Positions 8,227 to 18,092 of a DNA stretch of 64,000 bases are shown piece after piece (the first letter of the stretch is position 1; the number at the start of each line of letters is the position of its first letter). Below the pieces are notes generated by a model. It saw only the letters and a list, made by a program, of their open reading frames with translations. It made no database searches and was not told where the DNA came from. This DNA comes from Methanomicrobium mobile BP. Lineage in GTDB: Archaea > Halobacteriota > Methanomicrobia > Methanomicrobiales > Methanomicrobiaceae. The position numbers and the translations under genes were made by a program. The stretch is taken from assembly GCF_000711215.1 (NCBI RefSeq), contig NZ_JOMF01000006.1, positions 1-64,000 on the forward strand. Reading direction: 5' to 3'.

Positions 8227-8823
8227 ATGCTGGTTACAATCGAAGGTATTGACGGTACGGGAAAGAGCACATTGATTGAGGGGCTTAAAACCGAACTTGC
8301 CGATTTGAACCCCGTATTCACCCGCGAACCCGGAAGTTCGTGGATCGGCGGGGCGGTAAGGCGCGGCATAAAGGAAGAGATCAATCCGATAGCCGAGGCA
8401 CTGCTCTTCGTAGCCGATCATGCTGTGCATGTAAATACCGTAATCAGACCGGCATTGCGGGAGAAAAAACTCGTTATCTCCGACCGCTACTCGGATTCAA
8501 GATATGTGTATCAGTCAAAGACCCTCAAGGGATATATTGCCGATCCCGTGAAATGGCTGAAAGACATGCAGAGTGAATGGACGGTCGTCCCCGATATCAC
8601 ATTCCTGCTTGTTCTTCCTGTGGAAGAGTCCCTGCGCAGAATCAATGCCGAAAGAGAGAGCACCGAGCACTTCGAATCCGACGGTGTCCTCCGCGAAGTT
8701 CAGGAAAATTACATGAAACTCACCGAAGAGGAGCCGAAACGTTTTGTGATAGTCGATGCCAAAAAGGATAAAGAAGAGATATTGAAATTTGTGGCGTCGG
8801 TAATAAGATCTAAGATAGTTTAA
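8227..8823 (+). CDS. tmk: Thymidylate kinase
   Basis: Phosphorylates dTMP to dTDP with ATP. It has 198 aa from MLVTIEGIDGTGKSTLIEGL, whose P-loop is GIDGTGKST. The DR motif with substrate-binding residues is ISDRYSDSRYVYQS (about residues 83-96), and a lid-like stretch around RRINAERESTEHFESD follows. The frame is open upstream, but that part lies inside the preceding gene. The ATG comes one base after the TGA of the hisAF-related gene, which indicates coupling. Confidence 0.9.
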   Translation: MLVTIEGIDGTGKSTLIEGLKTELADLNPVFTREPGSSWIGGAVRRGIKEEINPIAEALLFVADHAVHVNTVIRPALREKKLVISDRYSDSRYVYQSKTLKGYIADPVKWLKDMQSEWTVVPDITFLLVLPVEESLRRINAERESTEHFESDGVLREVQENYMKLTEEEPKRFVIVDAKKDKEEILKFVASVIRSKIV

Positions 8824-9019
8824 CAAAGTACCGTCAGACATAATCTTCAATCAAAATCATGCATTTTTATCCGGTCGCATTCATTTTTATTCACTTTATT
8901 CCGACTCACTCCATGCAATTACAGCCATTTTTTTAACCCGTACAGCCGATAGTATATTAAAAAATTACGGGAAAATTATTGATACTGAAAGAGACAGAAA
9001 GAGGCAGCGGGGAATAGAG

Positions 9020-10444
9020 ATGAGCGGAGAAAGGATACTTATTGTCGACGATGAAGTTTCGGAGGCTATCGACACACGTAAACTGTTGAGAAGCAATAAA
9101 TTCGACATTGCGGGTCTTGTCATAAACATTGTCGATGCCATCCAGCAGGCGGGTGCGGATAAACCGGATCTCGTTCTGATGAAGGTGGGCATCTCGGGAG
9201 GCATGGATGTCATTGACGCCGCATCCAAGATTATTGCAAACTATAATCTGCCGGTTCTCTTCATTGTCAAAGACAACGACATAGAACTTCTGAGTAAGAT
9301 CAAGAAACTGAATAATCCCGTAATCGTAATTCATCCCTACACCGAAATCGAGCTTGTAAAAAGCATAAAAATAGCCCTCACCCGTCATGCCGCCGAGATG
9401 AAAGCCATGCACGAGAAGGAATCGGCAAATGTCGATCCCGTCCAGACGGAACTTGCGGCAATACCCGCGCCGGCAATCACAATCAACAAACGCGGCGCCA
9501 TTACAAGGATAAACAAGGATATGGAGTTCCTGACGAAATTCTCAAAGAACGAGCTTATCGGCAGGAAAGTAATGTCCCTTATCGCCGCTTCCGACGGCGC
9601 CGTCTCAGAAGAAAAGGTAGATGACGCTGACGAAGAGAGCATTACGGGAATCTGGCCGGATAAAGTGCTTATCAGGACGGCGGACGGCGGCACGAAAAAA
9701 GTCGTGGTAATGTCCGGATTCCTCAAGGACTACGGCGACAATCTCGACGAGATGGTGCTTATCTTCAAGAAGGTCACGGGCGAGGTCGAGTTCTCGACAA
9801 AGGACATAGACGTAATCTTTGCCAAGGTCTTAAACTCCCTTGAAGATATGGTATTTGTCCTGAACAAAGACATGGAGATCACCCACTATAACTCAAGATT
9901 CTTTAAATTCGCAAAACGTCTGGGTATTACCGAGTTCCAGCTCGAACGTCCGCTCTATGAGATATCTCAGTTCTCAAAGATTGCCTCGGTAAACATGTAT
10001 GAGGAACTCTTCAGGACAGGTGCGGAGACAAAACAGCTGCGCAGATACGGTTCGGAAAAAGAGCCGCTATATATGTATTTCCGCTTTATTCCGTTAATCT
10101 CCGAGGGTGAAACAACGCATATGATCACGGTCATGCGCGATATCACCGAGATTGAGGAGGCGCGCCAGAACAGCAAGAGCATCTATGAAGAATTCATGAA
10201 GAACAGGACACTTATCAGCAAGATTCAGAGGGGAATGTCCGATATCAGAGCCTCAATGTACCAGATTATCAAGTTCGTGGAGAAAAATCCGGAGAGAACC
10301 ACAAATCCTTCACTCAAGCAGATGGCAAAACTGACAAAGAATGCGGAGCAGAAACTTCTCGCTTTCGATGTCGTCTGGTCAAAATACGAGACACAACTCA
10401 ATATGCTGCAGATGAATGCGAAATATAAGTTCGACAAAAAATAA
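9020..10444 (+). CDS. PAS-domain protein with degenerate receiver domain (copy 1)
   Basis: 474 aa signalling protein. Residues 1-120 have a response-regulator receiver fold (GERILIVDDEVSEA, then PDLVLMKVGISGGMDVIDAA). The phosphoacceptor Asp is Lys55, and the conserved Lys near the end is His105 (VIHPYTEIEL). The acidic pair D10/D11 remains. Two PAS-like regions follow at about 145-250 (APAITINKRGAITRINKDME) and 270-395 (DMVFVLNKDMEITHYNSRFF). A helical C-terminus ends YKFDKK. No histidine-kinase, HTH or GGDEF domain is present and no membrane segment is seen. It is paralogous along its whole length to the next gene. Phosphotransfer through the receiver is unlikely, so it is probably a protein-interaction module. 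The start has a GGGGAATAGAG leader. Confidence 0.85.
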   Translation: MSGERILIVDDEVSEAIDTRKLLRSNKFDIAGLVINIVDAIQQAGADKPDLVLMKVGISGGMDVIDAASKIIANYNLPVLFIVKDNDIELLSKIKKLNNPVIVIHPYTEIELVKSIKIALTRHAAEMKAMHEKESANVDPVQTELAAIPAPAITINKRGAITRINKDMEFLTKFSKNELIGRKVMSLIAASDGAVSEEKVDDADEESITGIWPDKVLIRTADGGTKKVVVMSGFLKDYGDNLDEMVLIFKKVTGEVEFSTKDIDVIFAKVLNSLEDMVFVLNKDMEITHYNSRFFKFAKRLGITEFQLERPLYEISQFSKIASVNMYEELFRTGAETKQLRRYGSEKEPLYMYFRFIPLISEGETTHMITVMRDITEIEEARQNSKSIYEEFMKNRTLISKIQRGMSDIRASMYQIIKFVEKNPERTTNPSLKQMAKLTKNAEQKLLAFDVVWSKYETQLNMLQMNAKYKFDKK

Positions 10445-10817
10445 CGAATGCATAAAAAGCATCAGACAAAAAGTCAATAAAAACATTAACCCTTAAAACC
10501 ATTTTTCAAATAAAATTGCTTATTACAGACCGGCATTCACGGGATAAACGCTCTTTGCGAAGGAATTGCGCACATTACAATGAATCGGAAAGAGGGTGTC
10601 AAATGAAAATAAACTTTATTATCTAATAGGCATATAAGAAAGTATAAGTATATATACCGACTTCGGTTGCTCTTAAACAATACCGCCAATCACCGGTATA
10701 TAGATTGAATTTTTGGTATTATCATGACCCGATAACGAATAGCGCTGCAAAATACCCCAACCATATCCAAACCGGATGTCCAACCAAATAACTTGAGAAA
10801 CGGCAAAGGGAAGACAA
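10445..10817. other. Spacer between the two PAS paralogues
   Basis: No gene seen. A strong TATA-like AAGTATATATACC lies at about 10645-10658, roughly 160 nt before the second gene. The paralogues are therefore likely transcribed separately, the second with a long leader. A GGGAAG Shine-Dalgarno-like motif precedes the ATG at 10818. Confidence 0.45.
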
Positions 10818-12239
10818 ATGACAGGTGAGAAGATACTTATTGTCAACGATGTGGTCTCGGAGGCTATCGCAATAAGACAAATTCTGAGGAAGAATAAGTT
10901 CAATATTGCGGGTCTGGTTATCGATATCGTTGATGCCATTCAGGAGGCGGGTGCGGATAAGCCCGATCTTGTCCTGATGAAGATAGGTATCTCGGGAAGT
11001 ATGGGTGTCATTGATGCCGCCTCAAAGATCATATCAACCTACAATCTGCCGGTTATGTTCATAGTCGGAGATAACGACGTTGAGCTTGTGAATCTTATAA
11101 AAAAGATAAACAATCCCGTTATCCTGTTCCAACCGTTCAAGGAAGCCGATCTCATTAAAAGTATTAATTCCGCCATAACCCGTCATATTGCCGAGACGAA
11201 ACTCCTTGAGGAGAAGGCGATGGCAAACATCGACCCCATTCAGACGAAACTTGCCTCCATACAGGCTCCGGCGATTACAATCAACAAACGCGGCGCAATC
11301 ACACGAATGAACAAGGAGATGGAATTACTTACAAAATATACAAAGACCGAGCTCATCGGCAGGAAATTCCTCTCACTTATCGATACAACGGACCGCATAG
11401 AATACATAAAAGGTCACGAGATTGATGAGGAAGACAACGTGGAGATATGGCCCGACAAAGTCGGTCTTAAGATTGCCGACGGAAGTACCGCAAATGTCCT
11501 TATTATATCGGGTTTCATCAAGACCTACGGGGACAATCTGGACGAACAACTGCTGATCTTCAAGAAAATGACGGGCGAGGTCGAGTTCGCAACCAGAGGA
11601 ATGGACATAATCTTTTCCAAAGTCCTGAACTCCCTTGACGACATGATATTTGTTCTGAACAGAGATCTTGAGATTACACACTATAATTCCAAGTTCTTCG
11701 TATTCGCCAAACGTCTGGGAATTACCGAGTATCAACTCACTCACCCGATATACGAGATCTCGAAGTTCTCGAAGATCGGTGCCGTAAACATGTATGAGGA
11801 ACTTTTCAGGACAAACGCGGAGACGACTCAGATGCGCAGATACGGTTCCGATAAAGAATCGCTCTATATGTATTTCCACTTTATTCCGCTCGTCACAAAC
11901 GGCATTACAACTCAGATTGTTACAATAATGCGCGACATAACCGAGACGGAAGATTTACGCCAGAAGAGCAGGGATATCTCGGAGGAGTTCATGCAGAACA
12001 GGGCGCTTCTCAAGAAGATCCAGACAAATATATCCGATCTCAGATCGTCGATGTATGAAGTCGTAAAATTCGTCGAGAAGTGTCCTGCCACAGCCAGAAA
12101 CCCCACGGTGCTTCAGATTGCCAAACTGACAAAGAAAGTGGAGCATAAACTTCTGGCATTCGATATTCTCTGGTCAAAATACGAGACTCAGCTCAATATG
12201 GTGCAGATGAATGCCAAATACAAATTTGACAAGAAATAA
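10818..12239 (+). CDS. PAS-domain protein with degenerate receiver domain (copy 2)
   Basis: 473 aa, aligning end to end with the preceding gene. The receiver is even more eroded: the acidic pair is N10/D11 (LIVNDVVSEA), the phospho-site is Lys55 (LVLMKIGISGSMG), and the conserved Lys is Gln105 (LFQPFKEADL). PAS-like regions are at about 145-250 and 270-395 (DMIFVLNRDLEITHYNSKFF). The C-terminus YETQLNMVQMNAKYKFDKK is nearly identical to that of copy 1, which suggests it matters for function. No output domain was recognised. Soluble and cytoplasmic; ligand and partner unknown. The pair arose by tandem duplication, and both copies keep the Lys55 substitution. Confidence 0.85.
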   Translation: MTGEKILIVNDVVSEAIAIRQILRKNKFNIAGLVIDIVDAIQEAGADKPDLVLMKIGISGSMGVIDAASKIISTYNLPVMFIVGDNDVELVNLIKKINNPVILFQPFKEADLIKSINSAITRHIAETKLLEEKAMANIDPIQTKLASIQAPAITINKRGAITRMNKEMELLTKYTKTELIGRKFLSLIDTTDRIEYIKGHEIDEEDNVEIWPDKVGLKIADGSTANVLIISGFIKTYGDNLDEQLLIFKKMTGEVEFATRGMDIIFSKVLNSLDDMIFVLNRDLEITHYNSKFFVFAKRLGITEYQLTHPIYEISKFSKIGAVNMYEELFRTNAETTQMRRYGSDKESLYMYFHFIPLVTNGITTQIVTIMRDITETEDLRQKSRDISEEFMQNRALLKKIQTNISDLRSSMYEVVKFVEKCPATARNPTVLQIAKLTKKVEHKLLAFDILWSKYETQLNMVQMNAKYKFDKK

Positions 12240-12390
12240 TCAAAATACTGATACTGATTGAAGCTATCCCCTAAAATATCCCTAATACGATTCTTTTTTT
12301 CTTTTCTGCGTTATGATTGTCTGTCCGGCACTTTTCGCGGGTTTTGCCCGATATACCGACAGGTTTTTTGATCTCGTCAAGAAAATTCCT

Positions 12391-12436
12391 GCTGAAAAAT
12401 TGAAAAATTGAAAAATTGGTAAATTGAAAAATTGGT
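12391..12436. repeat. TGAAAAAT tandem repeats downstream of valS
   Basis: TGAAAAAT occurs three times in a row (CTGAAAAAT, then TGAAAAAT twice), followed by GGTAAATTGAAAAATTGG copies. The array lies just beyond the 24-bp duplication at the 3' end of valS. Confidence 0.65.
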
Positions 12437-12484
12437 AATTCGGTTATTGTGAACCGTTACAATTCAGTTCTTGTGAACCGTTAC
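12437..12484 (-). repeat. 24-bp direct duplication containing the valS stop codon
   Basis: Two adjacent 24-bp units (12437-12460 and 12461-12484) differ at two positions and share TTGTGAACCGTTAC on the plus strand. The coding copy (12461-12484) specifies the last residues VTVHKN and the TGA. In the downstream copy the base that makes the stop differs (CGA in frame), so the frame could continue if the first TGA were lost. Confidence 0.8.
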
Positions 12485-15058
12485 GATTACATCCTCGGAG
12501 AGTGTGAGAACTTCCACTTTCTCGCCCTCAACGCTGAATGAGTATACCGGCTCAAACGAATCCGCAATAACCTCAATCTCGGCACCGTCAACCTTGACCG
12601 TCTTGGGCGGGTTCAGAATCTGATCCTCCGGGAGTGCCTTGATTGCATTCATGTAACCGCTCGCCTGCTTTCTTAGTTTGGGACCGATGACACCGAAGTT
12701 AAACTTCACATCCGAGACCGCGCGGGTAAGCTTGGGCTTCTCGCACTTAAACTCGACATTCGCATTGATTGCAGATGCGCAGTCGCCGCCGTCGTTGATC
12801 TCGAAAGGCGTGTAGACAACCACATGTCCGAGCGGGGCATTGAGTGCCATTCCCGCATCGTGCTTGTAGCGGCGAATCTCGGATACGACCTTTACAACCA
12901 GATCGCCCTCATCGAGAGCAAGTTTGTCGACATAGTCGAAGTCAACCCAGGACTGTTTGTGAACGCTCTTGCCGCCGGTAAGAATCGTATAACACTCCTC
13001 CGCGAAGAAAGGAGTAAACGGCGCAAGCATCCTGCACAGGGCATCGATTGTCGTGCGCAGCGCATAGAGAGCGCTTGCCCTTCCAGCGCCGTCACTGTAG
13101 AGACGTCCCTTTACGAGCTCTATGTAGTTGTCGGCAAAGATATCCCTTGCAAACTCACGGATGACGCGGATGGCGCCGTCGAAGTTGTAGACGTTCATGA
13201 ATCCCGTGACATCCTTCTCGACCTGCGAAAGTCTGTGCATGAGCCATCTGTCCGCAAGAACCTCCGCCTTGTCGGATTCGGGACCTCCCTTCTCGAGCTG
13301 CATCATTGCAAAGCGGCAGATATTCCACATCTTCGTCTGGAAACGCGCACCCGCGGTTATGTCGTTCCAGCTGAAGACAATATCCTGTCCCGTTGCCGCA
13401 CCGCTCGCACTCCACTGCCTGAATGCATCCGCGCCGTGCTTTGAGAGGACTTCCTCGGGTACAATGACGTTTCCGCGGCTCTTCGACATCTTGAAACCGT
13501 CGTCGCCGAGCACCATACCGTTGACGAGGATCTGCTCCCACGGCTTTCCGCCCGTGAGCGCATTCGCGCGCAGAATTGTGTAGAATGCCCATGTTCTTAT
13601 GATATCGTGACCCTGCGGACGAATCTGCGCGGGGAAAAGGTCGGGCACTTTCGAGCCGTCCCAGCCGGTTACGTTGAGAACGGAGATCGATGAATCCATC
13701 CATGTATCCAGAACATCGGTCTCGCCGACAAACTCGTTGCCGCCGCACTTCGGACAGGCATGCTTGGGTTTATCCACGGTAGGATCGACAGGTAAATCGG
13801 CTTCGTCGGGGAGGATGACCTCGCCGCACTTCTTACAGAACCATACCGGAATCGGGGTGGCAAAGATTCTCTGCCTTGAGATACACCAGTCCCATTCCAT
13901 CTGCTGTGCCCAGTTCTCGAGGCGCGATCTCATGTGCTCCGGCGTCCAGCTGATCTGCCTTGCCTTCTCCAGAATCTCGTCGTTGTGAACCTTGACGAAC
14001 CACTGGCGTTCCGAGAGAATCTCAATCGGCGTCTTGCATCTCCAGCATGTACCAACGTGCTGGTCAAGAGGCACCTGTCTCTTAAGGATACCCTGACTCT
14101 TCATGTCGGCGAGGATTGCCTCACGGCATTCGGTCGAGGTCATTCCCTGATACTTGCCGGCAATCGAGGTCATTCTGCCTGTCATGTCGATTGCTTTTCT
14201 CAGGTCGAGTTTATGCTGTTTCCACCAGTGAACATCCTGCTTGTCACCGAAGGTACAGATCATTACGGCGCCGCTTCCGAACGAGGGATCGACGGCTTCG
14301 TCCGTGATAATCTTAACACTGTGACCGAAAAGAGGAACCTTGAGTGTCTTGCCCTTAAGCGACGTGTAGCGCTCGTCGTCGGGGTGGACGGCAACCGCGA
14401 CACATGCCGCAAGAAGTTCGGGTCTTGTGGTTGCTATCTCCAGACCGTCAAAGTCGAAGTAATTGAGTTTTGTTGTCCTGTCCTCGTATGAGACCTCGGC
14501 GAAAGCGATTGCCGTTCCGCAACGTGTACAGAAGTTTACGGGGTGCTCGCTCTGATAGATGTCGCCCATCTTATACATTCTGAGGAATGATAACTGAGTC
14601 TTTTTGTAATACTCGGGCATCATCGTGATGTATTCGTTGGACCAGTCGTTTGAGAAACCGCAACGCCACATTGTCTTGCGCATCTTCTCGATGTTGGAGA
14701 GTGTAAGCTCGCGGCACATCTTTCTGAACTCTTCACGCGGAACGTCGTTCTTTGTGATTCCGTTGAGTTCCTCTACCTTAACTTCGGTAGGAAGTCCGTG
14801 GCAGTCCCAGCCCTGCGGAAACATGACGTTATATCCGCACATTCTCTTGTATCTGGCAATGAAATCAATATAGCACCAGTTAAACGCGTTTCCGATATGG
14901 AAGTTTCCGGTAGGATACGGCGGCGGAGTGTCGATTACAAACTGCGGCTTTTTGGAGTGACGATCAAAATAATAGTCCTCTTTCTTCCACGTGTTCATCC
15001 AACGCTCTTCTACCTCTATTGGATCATAGTTTTTAGGTATTTCCTTTGGCTGAGACAT
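12464..15058 (-). CDS. valS: Valyl-tRNA synthetase
   Basis: Class I aminoacyl-tRNA synthetase, 864 aa, that charges tRNA-Val with valine and edits threonine. The Rossmann-fold signature is [16 protein letters not shown] (HIGH variant HIGN, about residue 53), and the KMSKS loop is FKMSKSRGN (about 525). The editing CP1 domain includes [20 protein letters not shown]. Zinc-type Cys pairs occur ([24 protein letters not shown]). The C-terminal anticodon-binding helical domain is present. The length matches the archaeal form without a long C-terminal coiled coil. The last six codons and the stop belong to a 24-bp tandem duplication. Confidence 0.97.
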   Translation of the reverse strand: MSQPKEIPKNYDPIEVEERWMNTWKKEDYYFDRHSKKPQFVIDTPPPYPTGNFHIGNAFNWCYIDFIARYKRMCGYNVMFPQGWDCHGLPTEVKVEELNGITKNDVPREEFRKMCRELTLSNIEKMRKTMWRCGFSNDWSNEYITMMPEYYKKTQLSFLRMYKMGDIYQSEHPVNFCTRCGTAIAFAEVSYEDRTTKLNYFDFDGLEIATTRPELLAACVAVAVHPDDERYTSLKGKTLKVPLFGHSVKIITDEAVDPSFGSGAVMICTFGDKQDVHWWKQHKLDLRKAIDMTGRMTSIAGKYQGMTSTECREAILADMKSQGILKRQVPLDQHVGTCWRCKTPIEILSERQWFVKVHNDEILEKARQISWTPEHMRSRLENWAQQMEWDWCISRQRIFATPIPVWFCKKCGEVILPDEADLPVDPTVDKPKHACPKCGGNEFVGETDVLDTWMDSSISVLNVTGWDGSKVPDLFPAQIRPQGHDIIRTWAFYTILRANALTGGKPWEQILVNGMVLGDDGFKMSKSRGNVIVPEEVLSKHGADAFRQWSASGAATGQDIVFSWNDITAGARFQTKMWNICRFAMMQLEKGGPESDKAEVLADRWLMHRLSQVEKDVTGFMNVYNFDGAIRVIREFARDIFADNYIELVKGRLYSDGAGRASALYALRTTIDALCRMLAPFTPFFAEECYTILTGGKSVHKQSWVDFDYVDKLALDEGDLVVKVVSEIRRYKHDAGMALNAPLGHVVVYTPFEINDGGDCASAINANVEFKCEKPKLTRAVSDVKFNFGVIGPKLRKQASGYMNAIKALPEDQILNPPKTVKVDGAEIEVIADSFEPVYSFSVEGEKVEVLTLSEDVIVTVHKN

Positions 15059-15252
15059 ATTCCCTTATATTTTGTTCCTGTTATGAGATATATTTGTTGA
15101 GAGAGGATCGCGGAAACACCCTGCCTCGGAACTTTATTCGTAAGGATGTGGTAATGACTATGGTCAGAGCTATGGTAAGAGTTATACTAAGGATTGTGAT
15201 TCGCACGGACCATGATTAATATTAAATCGGTCAGTAACAAACTTTATTTATC

Positions 15253-16461
15253 ATGGCAGTCGGTAAAAATGCGGAACTGTGGCTGGCGCTTATCGCATCA
15301 GTTGTCGCCGTCGCGATAGCGCCGCATATCAGACCGCAGTGGATTGTTGCCGTTGCCGCAATAATTATCTGCGCACTTTACTATCTGATTGCCAATTCGC
15401 GTTATCCCGCAATAGGTATAGGAATAATCGCGGTTCTCTACGCCGCGGATATGATCTCACTGATGATCTTCCTATCGACGATTGCCATCGTCATTATGGG
15501 AGAGTCGGCTTACAGAATATGTCGGGATGAAAAACGTAAACCGCTGGCATTCCTTGCGGTCGCGGTCGTAGCCTCGTTTGCCACGACATTTTATCTCGGA
15601 TATACGCTCTATCTCGTCCCGCTTACGGGTATCATCGTTGCCGCGATGTTAAAGACCATTCTTAAGAGGCGTGAGGATGCACTGCTTCTGGAATGTTTCG
15701 GAACGGCAATGACCATGCTTCTCTTTGAGGATATCAGTTACGTTCCGAGGATGGATCTGCTCATCTTTGCGATAATTATCTCTTTTGCATTCGGAATCGC
15801 GGCATACGAGATGCGTGCCGCCGATCTGTCGGGTCTATTCAGCGCCGCACTCATGGGTATCCTCATCATTGTCTTCTCGGATATCACGTGGTTCTTTGTA
15901 ATGCTGACTTTCTTCATACTCGGCTCGGGATTTACGAAATTCAAGTATGATGTCAAGAGAAAACAGGGCGTTGCCGAGTCGCGCGGAGGTATGCGCGGAT
16001 TCCTGAATGTCTACGCAAACGGCATGGTGTCGCTTGCCGCAGCCATCCTCTACGGCATCTACGATCAGAATCTCATATTCGCGGCACTCTTCCTGGGCAG
16101 CGTATCCGCGGCAATGGCGGATACGACGGCAAGCGAACTGGGTATGCTCGGCAAGCGCCCGTATCTTATTACGACATTCAAGCGCGTGCCGAAAGGTACG
16201 GACGGCGGCGTCACGCTCTTCGGCGAGGTGGCGGCGGTGATTGCCGCGATTATTCTATGCGCCGCGGCATATTTCATGGGTATGGCAACGCCGGAGATTG
16301 CCGCCATATGCGTTGCGGCAGGTTTCGTCGGCACGAATATCGACAGCCTTGTCGGCGCAACTCTCGAACGCGGCGGCTATATCCACAATACGGGAACCAA
16401 TTTTATCTGCACGCTCTCGGGCGGTCTCTTCGCCGTGCTCCTCTATATTCTGCTTATTTGA
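15253..16461 (+). CDS. DUF92 family integral membrane protein
   Basis: 402 aa with about ten hydrophobic segments. The C-terminal half carries the DUF92 signature: SRGGMRGFLNVYANG, SVSAAMADTTASELGML, then TTFKRVPKGTDGGVTLFGE. The family is found in archaea, cyanobacteria and plants, where VTE6/PGK-type members act on isoprenoid phosphates; the archaeal function is unsettled. A role with prenyl phosphates is inferred only. It is divergent from valS. Short CTATGGTNAGAG repeats lie in the gap (15158-15185), with an AT-rich ATTAATATTAAAT (about 15213-15225) as a possible promoter element. Confidence 0.8.
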   Translation: MAVGKNAELWLALIASVVAVAIAPHIRPQWIVAVAAIIICALYYLIANSRYPAIGIGIIAVLYAADMISLMIFLSTIAIVIMGESAYRICRDEKRKPLAFLAVAVVASFATTFYLGYTLYLVPLTGIIVAAMLKTILKRREDALLLECFGTAMTMLLFEDISYVPRMDLLIFAIIISFAFGIAAYEMRAADLSGLFSAALMGILIIVFSDITWFFVMLTFFILGSGFTKFKYDVKRKQGVAESRGGMRGFLNVYANGMVSLAAAILYGIYDQNLIFAALFLGSVSAAMADTTASELGMLGKRPYLITTFKRVPKGTDGGVTLFGEVAAVIAAIILCAAAYFMGMATPEIAAICVAAGFVGTNIDSLVGATLERGGYIHNTGTNFICTLSGGLFAVLLYILLI

Positions 16462-16469
16462 GCGCCAAG

Positions 16470-17324
16470 TCACTTTTTATAAAAATCGTCGACGCTTAAG
16501 TTGCTGTCGTCAGATTTTTCAGGTATCTTTCCGAGCATGGAGATCAAAGACACCGTAAGTTCATCGCGGTAGAATATCGCCTTATACGGCATAAAGAGAA
16601 GTGTAAAGAGGAGAACTGCAATTCCCGCAAGAACGGCGGTTACAAAGACGCCGTGTTCTCCGAGAAGGCTGACGAGGTTTGCGGGATCCTGCGAGAACGC
16701 CGCAAGCTCGGACTGCGACATGGTAAGCAGAGGTTCGAACTCCTCCGCAAGCAGAGAAGACCAGATCATCGTATAGCCCATGAATAAGACGAAGACGAGC
16801 AGAGCCGCGACAATATAGAACAGAATAACCTCGAGCGGCTTTGCCATTACAAGCTCAATGCTTCTCTTAAGGCTCTCGAAGATCTTCTTATCCTCGAATA
16901 TTGCCGCCGTATCAAAGAAGAATGTCAGCAGAATCAGCGCGATGCCGATGATATACGCAAATACGAAGAGCCCTGCGGCACCGGTGAAAAACGCAGGTAC
17001 GGTCGCAATGAACGTTAGCAGAATAATTGCAAAGAGCAGTAAGAAGCAGGGGAGCATTACCCTGAAGTAGCCCCCGGCGGCGGACTTAATGTAAGCATTG
17101 ACCGAGAAATCGCCGCTTTTCACCGCGGCATAAGTTCCGGCGATGAAGAAGGGGCTTACGAAGATGAAGAAGAGAATCGCAAGCTTCAGTCCGAAATAAT
17201 CCGTGATATCCGCAAGACCAAACATTACCGCCGCAAATACGAACAATCCGGCAATTATCGGATATATCCACATTACCGGATTCTTCAGCGTCAAAATTCC
17301 CTGATTAAGTGCCTGCATTCCCAT
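16470..17324 (-). CDS. Uncharacterised polytopic membrane protein
   Basis: 284 aa with about six to seven hydrophobic helices, for example VMWIYPIIAGLFVFAAVMF, MLPCFLLLFAIILLTFIA, IGIALILLTFFFDTAAIF and LAGIAVLLFTLLFMPYKAIF. The repeated pattern of a long helix, then a short charged helix (DKKIFESLKRSIELV), resembles archaeal membrane proteins of the DUF7847/DUF4013 kind, but I am not certain of the family. No catalytic motif is seen. It converges on the DUF92 gene with 8 bp between their ends, and lies upstream of no obvious partner. Confidence 0.65.
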   Translation of the reverse strand: MGMQALNQGILTLKNPVMWIYPIIAGLFVFAAVMFGLADITDYFGLKLAILFFIFVSPFFIAGTYAAVKSGDFSVNAYIKSAAGGYFRVMLPCFLLLFAIILLTFIATVPAFFTGAAGLFVFAYIIGIALILLTFFFDTAAIFEDKKIFESLKRSIELVMAKPLEVILFYIVAALLVFVLFMGYTMIWSSLLAEEFEPLLTMSQSELAAFSQDPANLVSLLGEHGVFVTAVLAGIAVLLFTLLFMPYKAIFYRDELTVSLISMLGKIPEKSDDSNLSVDDFYKK

Positions 17325-17360
17325 AAATATTCAAGTCCGTTTTTCCCAAAAATTATGATA

Positions 17361-17954
17361 TCAGCGGTTTCTCGGCATTGCCGCAATCTCTCTTACCTGA
17401 AGGTTGAAGTAAGATGCCGTGTGAGAAGGCTTGATGACGCATACGGTATCGGCGCCCTCCATTGTGCCGCCGACGGCGATAACTTCCTCATCGGGACTGA
17501 CATAGCCCTGATCCGCGGCAATGAGCGTGCATTCGACGGCGACCTTGAGTCCTACGGCAATGGTGCGCCTAAGAGTCTCGGCTATAACTTCGGTCCTCGA
17601 GACTCCGCCGAGTGCGGGATTTCTGGAGATTGCACGTTCAAGACCCGAGAGGGCATGTGTTCCCGTGACAATCGTCACACCCTTGGAGCGCAGATCCTCG
17701 GCAATCCCGGTCGAGAACTCCCATTCGCCGGGCTTTGAGAAACCGACGACATGCGTCACGACTATCTCTTTAAGCCCGCTTACCTTTGAGATCTCCTTAT
17801 GGAACTCGACCGCGGTCGCACCGCTGCAACTGGCAACGACAATCTTTGATATCCCGAGTTCTTTTGCGCGTTCAACGGCAATCTTTGCGCAGTCGCGTGT
17901 ATTCTCGGCTCCGGGTCTGTCGAAGTAACAGACAATCTTCTGCGTATATGTCAT
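17361..17954 (-). CDS. Pyruvate-kinase C-terminal-domain-like protein
   Basis: 197 aa soluble protein matching the stand-alone pyruvate kinase alpha/beta C-terminal domain family. The N-terminal strand and helix YFDRPGAENTRDCAKIAVERA is followed by SKIVVASCSGATAVEF, IVVTHVVGFSKPGEWEF, and a C-terminal DEEVIAVGGTMEGADTVCVIKP. The catalytic barrel of pyruvate kinase is absent, so it cannot be a pyruvate kinase. The fold binds nucleotide or sugar-phosphate effectors in the enzyme, and archaeal free-standing members have no established role known to me. It is a lone gene on its strand with its own AT-rich upstream region. Confidence 0.8.
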   Translation of the reverse strand: MTYTQKIVCYFDRPGAENTRDCAKIAVERAKELGISKIVVASCSGATAVEFHKEISKVSGLKEIVVTHVVGFSKPGEWEFSTGIAEDLRSKGVTIVTGTHALSGLERAISRNPALGGVSRTEVIAETLRRTIAVGLKVAVECTLIAADQGYVSPDEEVIAVGGTMEGADTVCVIKPSHTASYFNLQVREIAAMPRNR

Positions 17955-18092
17955 GATAACTATATTGTCGGCAGGAACCGATTTATTTTTTATCGTAATA
18001 TTTCGTCGGAAAATGCAGAGAAAAAAGTCAGAATTATATCAAAACAAAGCCAACTGAGATTATCAGGATATCACGGACGGCGAGATGAAAAA

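Noticed and set aside
16725-16745. GGTTCGAACTC resembling a tRNA T-arm
   Set aside because: It lies inside the membrane-protein gene at 16470-17324 and no acceptor, D-arm or anticodon stem can be built around it.
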